From Candidatus Poribacteria bacterium (GTDB lineage Bacteria; Poribacteria; WGA-4E; PCPOR2b), in NCBI GenBank assembly GCA_022822785.1, contig JAJEAL010000065.1, positions 1-32,433 of the forward strand: a stretch of DNA of 32,433 nucleotides. Reading direction: 5' to 3'. The notes below the pieces were generated by a model that was not told the origin of the DNA, made no database searches, and saw only the letters and a program-made list of their open reading frames with translations. Shown one piece after another: positions 1-8,521 of the stretch. Each line of letters begins with the position of its first letter. Position 1 is the first letter of the stretch. A program made the position numbers and the translations under genes.

Positions 1-934
1 TTCCTAGCAACTCGGTGGGGTTGTCCCGCAGTGTGTCATAGATACGCTTGGCTTCACTTATCGGGACAACATCGCGGATTAAGGGGGCAATTTTTACCAA
101 CCCTCGATCGACAAGGCGGCACAGGTTCTGCAAGTCGTTGCGGTCGAAGTGGCTGTTCTGTTTCAGCCGAATCTCGCGTCCCTGACCGAGGTTAAAGGTA
201 TAGGTCACTTTGTCCCGTCCAGCGATGAATATTACTCGACCGCGCTGGCGCACAACACTGATGAGTCTGTCCTCCATGCCCGGCACGCCCGCAAAATCAA
301 TCACCGCGTCAAACGTTCCATCACCGATCCCTTTTTGCCATCTATCTCCCGAAACGTCCAGAACCGTCTCAGCTGCACCGATTCCGGTAGCAATCTCCAA
401 ACGGTTGGGGTTGATATCGCAGAGCGCGGCGCGGGCACCCATAACAGCGGCAATTTGTGCAGCCACCTGACCGATGATACCAGCGCCAACGATTAGCACC
501 TGTTCGCCCATTTTTAGCTCAGCGTTCCGACAGGTGCGCATGGCGACACTGGTCATCCCGAAAAGCGCAGCCTCCTTGCGGTCAACTGAGTCGGGCAGCT
601 TGATGAGCAGGTCATCCTCTGCCATCACGACATACTCTGCATGGATAGCGCTCATGTACAGCACATCCCCGACCTGCAACTCGCTGACGTCGGGCCCCAC
701 TTCAATCACCCGTCCTACGTTCTGGTAGCCGTCCCCACCGGTGGGCAGCTGTTCATCCGTGGGAGCGTAGTTCCCGCCGATCAGTTGGTTGCGTTCGGTG
801 CCGTTTGTTATCCCGGAATAGATGGTCTCGGTTCTGACTTCGTTACCGATAGGTCCCTCCGGTGGGGCCCAATCGTGGACAAGGGCCTTCTGACGTCTCC
901 CATCAGGTAGACGCTGAATACTCAACGTACGCAT
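1..934 (-). CDS. MDR-superfamily (zinc-type alcohol dehydrogenase-like) oxidoreductase, 3' end outside window
   Basis: The frame is open from ATG at 934 to the window edge (311 codons). Family members are usually 330-350 residues, so only a short C-terminus should be missing. A GroES-like N-terminal half is followed by a Rossmann fold with the dinucleotide motif GAGIIG near residues 150-155. An Asp after the second strand (CDINPNR) suggests NAD(H) preference. The segment that carries the catalytic-zinc Cys in classical alcohol dehydrogenases reads SGITNGTE here (about 40-47) and has no Cys. This resembles the BchC-like and sugar-acid dehydrogenase branches of the family. It is the last visible gene of the minus-strand operon, 13 nt after the ThuA-like gene. 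The substrate is unknown; oxidation of a sugar or polyol hydroxyl is an inference from context. Confidence 0.85.
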   Translation of the reverse strand, partial: MRTLSIQRLPDGRRQKALVHDWAPPEGPIGNEVRTETIYSGITNGTERNQLIGGNYAPTDEQLPTGGDGYQNVGRVIEVGPDVSELQVGDVLYMSAIHAEYVVMAEDDLLIKLPDSVDRKEAALFGMTSVAMRTCRNAELKMGEQVLIVGAGIIGQVAAQIAAVMGARAALCDINPNRLEIATGIGAAETVLDVSGDRWQKGIGDGTFDAVIDFAGVPGMEDRLISVVRQRGRVIFIAGRDKVTYTFNLGQGREIRLKQNSHFDRNDLQNLCRLVDRGLVKIAPLIRDVVPISEAKRIYDTLRDNPTELLG

Positions 935-947
935 TGATCGATTCCCC

Positions 948-1580
948 CTAAATCCGTCCCGCCAGCCACTGGATTCCTTGGGAAATTACTGTGCGGAAAT
1001 TTGGGTCAGAAAACACCTGATTGTCGTGCCCTGACTGAAAACAGAGTACGCGTACATTTTTGTGCTGCCGGGTCCACGCTAATGTCTTCATACTTTCGGG
1101 ATGGTCGGTGGTCAACAATAGGTCGCTGTCTTCCCCCGGGTCCGCCATAGTATAAATCTCGTCCACCATCTCCCACGGTGTTAAGCCGTGCATGGTCGGG
1201 TGCTGCGAATCTACAATATCAACATGCAGGTTTTGGTCAACCTTGTAACCGAAACGGCGATCTTGGATGCCGCATAAATCTGACCACAGTTGCCAGTCTG
1301 GAAACGCAAGGATGGCGTGGTGCAGCACCAATATCCCCGCTCCATTTTCGCCCAACGCTTCAATGGCTTCCCTGACTCTCCCCTCGTCGGGCGTCACCCG
1401 ATGAAAATTATAGAACACAAGGACATCGTACTGTTCTCGGACCTTGCCGGCGTCTGCAGCGAAGTTCTCCAAATCTTGCATGTAAAAATCGATTTCAGGA
1501 ATACCTCTAAACAACGTGTGAAACCCCGGCACATCGAAGGCGTGTTGCCCCGTGATCACCGCGGTCTTAATCTTGCTCAT
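948..1580 (-). CDS. ThuA-like domain protein (trehalose-utilisation / class I glutamine amidotransferase-like fold)
   Basis: The protein has 210 residues. I chose the ATG at 1580 because a GGAGG lies 6 nt upstream; the longer frame to 1604 would place that GGAGG inside the coding sequence and overlap the preceding gene. The ThuA family is recognised from the TAVITGQHAFDVPGFHTLF start, the central LVFYNFHRVTPDEG and GILVLHHAI segments, and the C-terminal SGHDNQVFSDPNFRTVISQGIQWL, which matches the usual ThuA ending. ThuA-like proteins adopt a flavodoxin/GATase1-type fold and sit in sugar-catabolic loci (trehalose, 3-keto sugars), but their chemistry is poorly defined. It lies 20 nt after the BNR gene and 13 nt before the dehydrogenase, so it is almost certainly co-transcribed. 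Confidence 0.85.
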   Translation of the reverse strand: MSKIKTAVITGQHAFDVPGFHTLFRGIPEIDFYMQDLENFAADAGKVREQYDVLVFYNFHRVTPDEGRVREAIEALGENGAGILVLHHAILAFPDWQLWSDLCGIQDRRFGYKVDQNLHVDIVDSQHPTMHGLTPWEMVDEIYTMADPGEDSDLLLTTDHPESMKTLAWTRQHKNVRVLCFQSGHDNQVFSDPNFRTVISQGIQWLAGRI

Positions 1581-1600
1581 AATTCCTCCAATCACAACGG

Positions 1601-2590
1601 TCAAGTCGGCAACTTTGCGCCAACATAGATAAGGTCATGCCGATTATAGTCAAAAGCGAAATGGACATACGCCTCGGCTGCGTCGACAAAGCCGTCTGGA
1701 TATTGCAGTTGTCCCGGAAAATCAATCAGGGTTCGCCGGCGTTGCCATGTCTCCATATCATCGTCGGAAGCCCACAACGCTAACGGATTTCGGACACCGG
1801 GCGTCGGATTCGGGTTATGGATCAGGACAATTCGTCCAGTGCTGAGGCGGTGCAGGCGGAACTTTGTGCCGGGGTTGGGGATATCAGTTGCTGTCGGTGA
1901 CGACCATGTGCGTCCCCGGTCTGTCGACTCGCTCCGCTTCAGAGAGCCGGTGCGGTCAGCACGAATGAGCATCACAAGCCGACCATCCCGCAATTCGACG
2001 AGATTATTCTCCGCCCACCCAGCTGTGGGACCGGTTTCAGTGGATTTCTCCCATGTGTGTCCCTCATCGTTACTGATTAGTGCCCCGTTGACCGCACTTT
2101 TGAAAGATCCATCTGCTAGCGGAGAGGCAACCGGGTTAGCCACAGTGTCGTAGCTTTGGAACGGTAGAAACCACTCATCCCAACTGCTGATGTAGAGGTT
2201 GCGTATGAAAGCTCGCCTCGGCAGCGGTGTGAAAGGAACGGGTTCATCCCACGTCTCGCCGCTGTCTCTGCTCGTCAGGACAAAGACCTGCCAATCCTCG
2301 AAACGACCGAGATGGCTCTCTCCTATGATGCGAATTTCCTCACCGTGGACAATGACCTCGGAGAGCAAGCAGGCACGATTGTCGAAACGGAGGACAGTTT
2401 CCGGCGGGCTCCAAGTCGCTCCCTGATCACTGGATCGACATATCGCTATATGATTTGCTAGCTCCGGCTCGTGCGTCCCGCCGGTCATGAAGATAATGCC
2501 CCACTCGCCGTTGGGGAGTTGACGTAACGCCTGATCGCACACGCAGTGATTCGGTGGCGACCCTTTGTACACATGTACACGCTGATCCAT
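1601..2590 (-). CDS. BNR-repeat (sialidase-fold) glycosidase-like protein
   Basis: Four canonical Asp-box motifs (S-x-D-x-G-x-T-W) can be read: SSDQGATW, SRDSGETW, SNDEGHTW and STDRGRTW. A fifth is degenerate (SDDDMETW). Together they indicate a six-bladed beta-propeller of the sialidase superfamily. I chose the ATG at 2590 (329 residues) because it clears the upstream gene, whose stop is at 2623, and has GGGAG upstream. An in-frame start at 2689 would overlap the PhyH gene by 67 nt. No signal peptide is seen, so a cytoplasmic location is likely, unlike many secreted sialidases. An Arg triad and Asp/Tyr/Glu catalytic set cannot be assigned with certainty by eye. It could be an exo-sialidase-like hydrolase or a related propeller enzyme acting on acidic sugars. 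Confidence 0.85.
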   Translation of the reverse strand: MDQRVHVYKGSPPNHCVCDQALRQLPNGEWGIIFMTGGTHEPELANHIAICRSSDQGATWSPPETVLRFDNRACLLSEVIVHGEEIRIIGESHLGRFEDWQVFVLTSRDSGETWDEPVPFTPLPRRAFIRNLYISSWDEWFLPFQSYDTVANPVASPLADGSFKSAVNGALISNDEGHTWEKSTETGPTAGWAENNLVELRDGRLVMLIRADRTGSLKRSESTDRGRTWSSPTATDIPNPGTKFRLHRLSTGRIVLIHNPNPTPGVRNPLALWASDDDMETWQRRRTLIDFPGQLQYPDGFVDAAEAYVHFAFDYNRHDLIYVGAKLPT

Positions 2591-2622
2591 GAAGTTTATC
2601 TCCCGCAACTCAAAAACTGGGA

Positions 2623-4128
2623 TCACAGAAACATATGTCTGCCCATATAGTTCATCAGGACGGTACGACGTTGTGTATCGCTCTTCCACGGGTAAGCCCC
2701 GTGTGTTTGCGCTCCCGCCATGAACATAAGCACATCCCCCGCTTTCATCGACACATGCTGGACGAGTCCCATAGGCTCATCGCAGGATTGGACACCCGGC
2801 GGCATAGGATACCTCGCCTTATGGGTGCCCGGCAGGCAGACGAACCCACCATCTGCTTCGGTCACATCGTGCAGCTGCCACGCCACATTCACGGAGTCAC
2901 AGTACGTTCGTCCATTCTGGAAAAAGTAGCTATTTCCGGGCCTCGCAGGATCGCTGCCACTGTGCAGCGCGTGCCCAGCAGTTCCCTTCACCGAGCATAT
3001 TGCTGTGGCGTTACCACACCGGAACCCACTCCCTTCCATCCAGTTTAATCGCTGTATCACCGCCGGATGTGCAATCATCTCTCGGAACGGATCGCAATAC
3101 GGTTTCGGTAGTTCAAACAGTCCCCCAAGATCGGGTCTGCCTGTTCCCGCAAGTGTCTTTGAGCCTTTATCAGGAGCACCGCCCACGACAATCCGATCTG
3201 CAAATTTGTCGATAGCCTCATTCGCGGCTTCAAGCCATGCTGCATCCATCACATTCCTAAGCACAAGATGTCCGCACAGATCCCAGAAGTAGAGTTCCTT
3301 TTCATCAATTGCCGATTCCGGATCGCGGGTATAGATTGACGGATGATGTACTTCAGGCGCCTCATCAATCCAACAGGTTTCTCCATCCGATTTCACCGCG
3401 GGTGGAGGGTAGGTGTGATAGAAATTCTGCCCCTGCATCACCGCCCGTTGCACCGGCGTCAACTCCGCGATCCACTCTGGGGCCGATTCCTTCTCGTTTG
3501 TGGCATCAGGGTCAATTGATCGGCGCGCAGTTTTAGCGATGTACCCGTATGCGAGCAGTCGCTGCGGACCTTTCCCTTTCCACGGTCTCATCCCGTGCAG
3601 CGTGGTTTCCGCGCAGAGCAGCAGGTCCCCCGCTTTAAGCGACGGCTGGACGGTCAATCCCATATCGTCCGCGCCGGTCAGTACATCTTTCGGTGTTTCG
3701 ACATAGTTCTTGTGACTAGCTGGAATCAGGACAAAACCGCCATCGCCTTCTTCTACGTCCGCCAACGCCCAAACTGCAAGTACGCCCTGACAGAACCGGG
3801 CATCGTTCTGTTGATAATAACCACGAGCCATGTCCCGCGGTTCGTTGCCGCCGACCAGTGGTCCGCCTACGTCTTTCTCATCATCTCCAATGAGACGCGG
3901 TTCCCGGTCAAGTTGGAACTCTTCCCCACAGATCTGGTTGAGATACCATGCCAACACAGGATGGTCACGTAGTTTTCCCAAAGACTCCGATAGCGGGGTA
4001 GTTCCCTTCTGATCGAGATCGCGGTTACCCGCCGCAATCTCTTCCTTGGTCAGGACATCCCGAACGATTAGATAACCAGCAACATCGAAGCAGTAGTTCT
4101 CTTCGTTACTCATCTGTTCTCTGTCCAT
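2623..4128 (-). CDS. Tandem phytanoyl-CoA dioxygenase (PhyH) domain protein
   Basis: The protein has 501 residues; ATG at 4128 has GGGAG 5 nt upstream, whereas the adjacent GTG at 4131 is too close to it. PhyH enzymes are Fe(II)/2-oxoglutarate oxygenases. Two copies are fused (about 10-205 and 275-500). Each carries a D-V-x-E-x-D-GGF-V-x-x-P-x-x-HK block followed by KAGD and HGxxPWK. The distal iron His is present in both halves (H178, H476). In the second half the proximal ligands are probably H389 and D393 in LHSGSD. The aligned position in the first half is Val (V92 in LVGGNE), so the N-terminal domain probably does not bind iron normally. It is the third gene of the operon. An active C-terminal domain with a structural or regulatory N-terminal domain is inferred; the substrate is unknown. 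Confidence 0.85.
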   Translation of the reverse strand: MDREQMSNEENYCFDVAGYLIVRDVLTKEEIAAGNRDLDQKGTTPLSESLGKLRDHPVLAWYLNQICGEEFQLDREPRLIGDDEKDVGGPLVGGNEPRDMARGYYQQNDARFCQGVLAVWALADVEEGDGGFVLIPASHKNYVETPKDVLTGADDMGLTVQPSLKAGDLLLCAETTLHGMRPWKGKGPQRLLAYGYIAKTARRSIDPDATNEKESAPEWIAELTPVQRAVMQGQNFYHTYPPPAVKSDGETCWIDEAPEVHHPSIYTRDPESAIDEKELYFWDLCGHLVLRNVMDAAWLEAANEAIDKFADRIVVGGAPDKGSKTLAGTGRPDLGGLFELPKPYCDPFREMIAHPAVIQRLNWMEGSGFRCGNATAICSVKGTAGHALHSGSDPARPGNSYFFQNGRTYCDSVNVAWQLHDVTEADGGFVCLPGTHKARYPMPPGVQSCDEPMGLVQHVSMKAGDVLMFMAGAQTHGAYPWKSDTQRRTVLMNYMGRHMFL

Positions 4129-4175
4129 CACGTCTCCCTCGGCACTTTGCCCTTTATTTTAATGTATGTCGCGTA

Positions 4176-5261
4176 TCACGCTAAGATTTCAACCAAACGG
4201 TTGGCGATAGCTTTCTCCTCGCCCGGTAGCAGCGTCATTGGATTGAACACCACACTATTCGTACCCCCGCCGTTCACGATGGATGGAGTGCCCTCTCTCA
4301 ACTCAGCGTTCACCTGTTCTGCGGTTTTCCCGCACGAAGAGTCAAGAGTAATCTGCACTGATGGATGCTGCTTGGCATCGACCACCTGTGCCTGAACCCC
4401 ATCAATCGATTCAGCGGCTTGAGCGATATACTCTGTTTGGGCACGCCATTCGGCATACTCCTCTTTCTCATCTTTCGCGAGGAAGATTTCAACAGCGGTG
4501 AGTAGTCCCATGACCTCCTCTTTCCCGACCTTCATACCACGCCCAATCGCGCTGTGGGGGTTAGAGTTGAGTCGTGCTGCTTCGACAAACTCCTGCTTCC
4601 CGATGACCAGTCCCGAATTTTGGGGCCCACGCATCCCTTTTCCGCCGCTGAAGTTGACCAACGATGCGCCCAGCCCAGCAATCTCTGTCAAATTTGAGCG
4701 TGGTGGCAACTGTGCTGCGGCATCGACGACCACGGGCACACCACGTGCGGTAGCCTCAGGAATAATCTCTGCAAGCTGCTCCTTCGGTTGGGCGCCGAAG
4801 AAGAAAACAATTGCCGCGGTATTTGGACCAATTGCATCAATCATATCTGCTGCCGAAACGGTTTCCCGGGTGCCAACCCTGACCAACGTTCCGCCGACCG
4901 CCTCGATTCCCTGATGGATGTAGAAATGCGAATCGACGAGGCTGATGATAAATTCGTTTTTTGCGCCGCTCGTGTCAGGTAATTTGCGAACGCGATCCAT
5001 ATCTGTACCTGTCAGACACGCTGCAGCAGAGACCTGTACACCACTCGCAGCTCCACAGGAGACAAATGCAGCTTCAACCCCAATCATCTCTGCTAATTTG
5101 TCGCCGACCTTTTCGTGGAGATCGTTGAGATGGATAAAGGAAGTTGACGCCTCGCGCATAGATTCGACCACTTCTGCCGGCATGATGCTGCCCCCAAGCG
5201 TTGTGATAGTTCCGCTTGCGTTAATAAAAGGTTTGATACCTATATCTTGATACGTTAGCAT
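4176..5261 (-). CDS. SelA-like / aminotransferase class V-fold PLP-dependent enzyme
   Basis: The protein has 361 residues; the start at 5261 is supported by AGGAGG 5 nt upstream. The N-terminal INASGTITTLGGS is typical of the SelA-like branch of fold-type I PLP enzymes, which includes selenocysteine synthase homologues and D-glucosaminate-6-phosphate ammonia-lyase (DgaE-like). K208 in SGGKGMRGPQNSG is the likely Schiff-base lysine. D180 in VVVDAAAQLPP is the likely partner of the pyridine nitrogen. SCGAASG (about 68-74) forms the phosphate-binding cup. True SelA is longer (about 460 residues) and has an N-terminal tRNA-binding domain, which is missing here. A beta-elimination or ammonia-lyase activity on an amino sugar acid or amino acid is more plausible than Sec synthesis. 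It is the second gene of the operon. Confidence 0.85.
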   Translation of the reverse strand: MLTYQDIGIKPFINASGTITTLGGSIMPAEVVESMREASTSFIHLNDLHEKVGDKLAEMIGVEAAFVSCGAASGVQVSAAACLTGTDMDRVRKLPDTSGAKNEFIISLVDSHFYIHQGIEAVGGTLVRVGTRETVSAADMIDAIGPNTAAIVFFFGAQPKEQLAEIIPEATARGVPVVVDAAAQLPPRSNLTEIAGLGASLVNFSGGKGMRGPQNSGLVIGKQEFVEAARLNSNPHSAIGRGMKVGKEEVMGLLTAVEIFLAKDEKEEYAEWRAQTEYIAQAAESIDGVQAQVVDAKQHPSVQITLDSSCGKTAEQVNAELREGTPSIVNGGGTNSVVFNPMTLLPGEEKAIANRLVEILA

Positions 5262-5285
5262 AGGAGCCTCCTAGATAAATTTTGG

Positions 5286-6164
5286 CTATAGATACAAATC
5301 CAACCAGTTTTTCGCATGGTTGTTGAAGTCAGTACATGATGAATGCCCCAGATCGGGGTAGATCATCAACGCTTTTTGACTGACAATCCGTTCAAACACC
5401 GGAACAATCGTATGGTACGGGCAAACGTCATCTTGCATTCCGATGTTGACGAGAATAGGACGGGTGATCCTTTCCACTAGATTGAGGGGGTCGAAATAGG
5501 CGAGTGTTTTGAGGACGGTTTCTTTCTGTTCTGGGTGTTGACTGAGATATTCGCCGAGTTCGACATACGGATTTGTCTTCACTTCAATCGAGAGTGGATA
5601 GTTGCACAGAAACGGCTCTTCGGCAACGCCGGCTTTTATTCGGCTATCCAAGGAGGTGGTTGCGAGCGTCAATCCACCGCCCTGACTGCGACTCCACATC
5701 CCGATCCGGTCCGCATCAATTTCGGAACGGCTCGCTAGGAAGTCGATACCGCGCACACAATCCATGTACGCCCCGCGATAAAAATACCTGTCCCGATCGG
5801 TAATATGATAGGTGAGGTATGTTCCCGATTCAATTTGCCATTCGGCTTTGCTTTCCCCTTGGCTTCGCGGAAACAACGTGAGGAGAGCGTATCCCTGAAG
5901 CACGAGCTGTGTGGGAATCTGTTTGCCCCCGCTATAACCGGGGACGGCTAGAATTGAGGGATATTTGCCGCGTGGGTTATCCTTCGGCACCGAGTACCAT
6001 CCCCGGAGCCTGATTCCGCCGAAACTGGTTAGGGTTACGTTATAGGTGTCGAACTCCCTAGCGCTCTGATCCGGCGCGGGCGAGAGTTCTGGCTGTATGG
6101 GAATGTTGTCGAGTTTGGTGCGTGTTCCTTCCCAAAACTCCCGGATATCATGTGGTGAGTACAT
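5286..6164 (-). CDS. Alpha/beta-hydrolase, acetyl xylan esterase (AXE1)-like
   Basis: The protein has 292 residues. This is an AXE1 / cephalosporin-C deacetylase-type alpha/beta hydrolase. The nucleophile is S160 in MWSRSQGGG, matching the family's GxSQGG elbow. The acid is D245 or D246 in NIGMQDDVCP, and the His is H274 in DLGHSS. The LTLFPRSQGES segment near 95-105 corresponds to the family's RGQG-type oxyanion region. There is no signal peptide, so it should be cytoplasmic. GGAGG lies about 10 nt before the ATG. It is the first gene of the six-gene operon, about 70 nt downstream of the mapped promoter. De-acetylation of an imported sugar or amino sugar is the likely role. Confidence 0.85.
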   Translation of the reverse strand: MYSPHDIREFWEGTRTKLDNIPIQPELSPAPDQSAREFDTYNVTLTSFGGIRLRGWYSVPKDNPRGKYPSILAVPGYSGGKQIPTQLVLQGYALLTLFPRSQGESKAEWQIESGTYLTYHITDRDRYFYRGAYMDCVRGIDFLASRSEIDADRIGMWSRSQGGGLTLATTSLDSRIKAGVAEEPFLCNYPLSIEVKTNPYVELGEYLSQHPEQKETVLKTLAYFDPLNLVERITRPILVNIGMQDDVCPYHTIVPVFERIVSQKALMIYPDLGHSSCTDFNNHAKNWLDLYL

Positions 6165-6242
6165 GCTTTGAATACCTCCGTTGAGCCTGAATCGTAGATC
6201 GACAGTAGGTAATCCCTTCTTATCTATATTCGTTAGTTTCTC

Positions 6243-6271
6243 ATCATACTGTTTTGTGGAGGGACTGTCAA
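6243..6271 (-). promoter_or_regulatory. Sigma70-type promoter of the minus-strand catabolic operon
   Basis: On the minus strand TTGACA (6266-6271) and TATGAT (6243-6248) are separated by 17 nt. This matches consensus except for one base in the -10 box. It leaves a leader of about 70 nt before the esterase start at 6164. Confidence 0.7.
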
Positions 6272-6348
6272 TAAAAATTTCTGATTGATGCTCATCTAAG
6301 TGCGGAGCGGTTGAAACTGACTTGCCAAAAATCAGATGATAATCTCAG

Positions 6349-6378
6349 TTGCCTTAATCGAGGTATCCGTGTTATAAT
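6349..6378 (+). promoter_or_regulatory. Sigma70-type promoter of the ferredoxin-yicC-gmk operon
   Basis: TTGCCT (6349-6354), an 18-nt spacer and a perfect TATAAT (6373-6378) precede the ferredoxin gene by about 100 nt. With the opposing promoter at 6243-6271 this accounts for the 6165-6486 divergent gap. I see no other feature in that gap. Confidence 0.6.
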
Positions 6379-6486
6379 TATGACAGATTAGTCGTCTGTC
6401 TAAAAATTATCTTCCTTACGTCTTGATTTTTACCACTCATTCCAACTGAAAGGGTTCTTTAATTCAAAGGAGGGAGCGCGTTTTTA

Positions 6487-6945
6487 ATGGCTTACTACAT
6501 AACAGAAGAATGTGTCGGTTGTATGGCATGCCTGACAAATTGTCCCGTCGATGCCATCACCGGTGACCGCAAAATGCTTCATATCATAGACCCGGATATA
6601 TGTATCGATTGCAGTGCATGTGGCATGGTCTGTCCGGTCGAAGCCATTCACGATCAGTATGGAGATGTCGCTAAATTCATTAAGCGTCCGAAAGATCGAC
6701 CGATCGCTGTAATCTATGAGGAGCTCTGCTCCGGATGTGATTTTTGTGTTCACATCTGTCCGTGGGATTGTTTAGAACTAAAAGATCCTGCGACCGGCGA
6801 ACACGCCGAGAGCTTCTTTGGTATCTGTGAGCTGGTGAAACCGAGAGATTGTGTCGGCTGTAAACTGTGCGAAGAGGTCTGTATCAAAGATGCAATCCGT
6901 GTTGAATCTCCAATTTTAGTTGAATTGCAGGAAGCGGCAGATTAA
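6487..6945 (+). CDS. Four-cluster 4Fe-4S ferredoxin-like protein
   Basis: The protein has 152 residues and four C-x2-C-x2-C-x3-C motifs in order: CVGCMACLTNC (about 9-19), CIDCSACGMVC (about 39-49), CSGCDFCVHIC (about 81-91) and CVGCKLCEEVC (about 120-130). Each could hold a [4Fe-4S] cluster, so it looks like two fused bacterial-type ferredoxins. There is no signal peptide or membrane segment, so it is a cytoplasmic electron carrier. AAAGGAGGG lies upstream. It is 2 nt from yicC, so co-transcription is likely, though no functional link to YicC or guanylate kinase is known. The redox partner cannot be named from this window. Confidence 0.9.
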   Translation: MAYYITEECVGCMACLTNCPVDAITGDRKMLHIIDPDICIDCSACGMVCPVEAIHDQYGDVAKFIKRPKDRPIAVIYEELCSGCDFCVHICPWDCLELKDPATGEHAESFFGICELVKPRDCVGCKLCEEVCIKDAIRVESPILVELQEAAD

Positions 6946-6947
6946 TC

Positions 6948-7832
6948 ATGATTAGAAGTATGACGGGCTACAGTCGGCATAAAGCGGAGACTACCTTCGG
7001 GCAGTTAATCATTGAGATGAAATCGTGGAATGCGCGCTACTGTAAAGTAACCGTCCGCACCCCGGAATTTCTCTCTAGGTTCGATCATCGGATCAACAGT
7101 GCCATACGGAATCGGGTCGCGAGAGGGCAGATTCAAGCCACCATCGAATGGGCTGAGGATATCTCAGTTTCAAATCAAGTGCCTGCGCTCAATTTTCGGC
7201 TGGCAGAGCAGTACCATCAAGCGCTTGTTAAGTTACAAAATCGGCTGCGATTAGGAAACGAAATCTCGTTACCGCTGCTGGTGCAACTCCCTGGCGTTTT
7301 AACCGCGCAGAAAGCCGATCTGGATGAAGAAGCGGTTTGGGAGGTACTAGCGTCTCACCTAGAAATCACTTTGGATGGATTGGAAGCAACCAAGCAGGCG
7401 GAAGGTGCTGCTATGCTTGAAGAGATTGAAGGAATTATCCGTTCTATCCAAGCGTTGAGCGGAAAGATAAAATCCGCTAGCGCAGATCTCGTCGAATCCA
7501 CGCAGACAAGGCTTGAAGCGCGTTTGAACGAACTCCTTGAGGGTCGTGTTAAAATTGATCCACACCGCCTCACGATGGAAGCTGGTGTTATCGCCTCCCG
7601 TTCAGACATCACGGAAGAGCTGGTGCGGCTCGATAGCCACTGTTCTCAGTTTATAGAATATTTGCAAGCGATTCAACCCATCGGCAGACAGCTCGATTTT
7701 CTGCTCCAGGAGATGAATCGGGAGGTCAATACCATCTCCGCTAAAGCGTCTCGATCCTCCATCTCTTACGCCGCGGTTGCCCTGAAAACAGAGATCGAAA
7801 AAATTCGGGAATTGGTTCAGAATGTGGAATAA
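6948..7832 (+). CDS. yicC: YicC/YloC-family endoribonuclease
   Basis: The protein has 294 residues, full length for the family. The diagnostic N-terminus MIRSMTGYSR is present, as is the C-terminal DUF1732 block (FLLQEMNREVNTISAKAS, then the KTEIEKIRELVQN tail). YicC homologues are reported endoribonucleases involved in RNA turnover. The ATG follows the ferredoxin stop by 2 nt, and the gene overlaps gmk by 11 nt. The yicC-gmk pairing is common in bacteria and suggests translational coupling. Confidence 0.92.
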   Translation: MIRSMTGYSRHKAETTFGQLIIEMKSWNARYCKVTVRTPEFLSRFDHRINSAIRNRVARGQIQATIEWAEDISVSNQVPALNFRLAEQYHQALVKLQNRLRLGNEISLPLLVQLPGVLTAQKADLDEEAVWEVLASHLEITLDGLEATKQAEGAAMLEEIEGIIRSIQALSGKIKSASADLVESTQTRLEARLNELLEGRVKIDPHRLTMEAGVIASRSDITEELVRLDSHCSQFIEYLQAIQPIGRQLDFLLQEMNREVNTISAKASRSSISYAAVALKTEIEKIRELVQNVE

Positions 7833-8454
7833 GCGTCCCGCCCACAAGGGGCTATTCATCCTTATATCGGGTCCCTCTGGAACCGGCAAAACGAGTGTAA
7901 TCAAAGGGCTCTGCGAAAGCGATGCAACATTAGCGTTCTCGATCTCTGCGACGACCCGCCCCCCCCGTTCCGATGAGATCGACGGCGTTGACTACTATTT
8001 TTTAGACCAAACCGAATTTGAAGACCAGATTAGTTCTGGTGGATTCTTGGAATGGGTAAAATATGGCGGACACTACTACGGGACCTTAAAATCCACAGTC
8101 GAATCCACAATTGCAAAAGGTAAGGACCTCATTTTAGAAATTGATGTACAGGGCGCAATGAAGGTCAAGGACCTCGGCTTCCGGTGTATTAGTATCTTTC
8201 TCTTACCTCCCTCCCTCAACAGTTTAGAGAAACGGCTTCGCAACCGCAAGACAGAATCCGATTCAGAACTTGAACAACGTCTACTGACAGCGAAATCAGA
8301 GTTTGCTTCTGTTAAAGACTACAACTACTGTATCCTGAATCCGGACCACAATGTCGAAGAAGCTGTGACTCAAATCCGCCACATCATCTCTGCAGAACGC
8401 TGCCGAATTGATGAGCAGCTTCTCGATGCAATCTCTCAAGAGTTTTGCCGCTAG
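7822..8454 (+). CDS. gmk: Guanylate kinase
   Basis: This enzyme phosphorylates GMP to GDP with ATP. The 210 residues include the P-loop GPSGTGKT (about 14-21), the GMP-binding region SATTRPPRSDEIDGVDYYF, and the lid and core segments GNxYGT-like HYYGTLKSTV and LEIDVQGA. The length is normal (about 205). The start overlaps the yicC end by 11 nt. In many bacteria gmk is followed by rpoZ and then coaBC. Here rpoZ is not found, and the next 2 kb are occupied by disrupted genes and an IS. Confidence 0.95.
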   Translation: MWNKRPAHKGLFILISGPSGTGKTSVIKGLCESDATLAFSISATTRPPRSDEIDGVDYYFLDQTEFEDQISSGGFLEWVKYGGHYYGTLKSTVESTIAKGKDLILEIDVQGAMKVKDLGFRCISIFLLPPSLNSLEKRLRNRKTESDSELEQRLLTAKSEFASVKDYNYCILNPDHNVEEAVTQIRHIISAERCRIDEQLLDAISQEFCR

Positions 8455-8521
8455 TACCTCTATCGGTAAAGCTATCCCCGCTCCCACAGTGTCTCCCGAT
8501 ACCAAGAGAAGGAGGATCGAT

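Noticed and set aside
6165-6486. Riboswitch or small gene in the divergent gap
   Set aside because: Apart from two opposing promoters, no structured element or coding frame with a ribosome binding site could be supported by eye.
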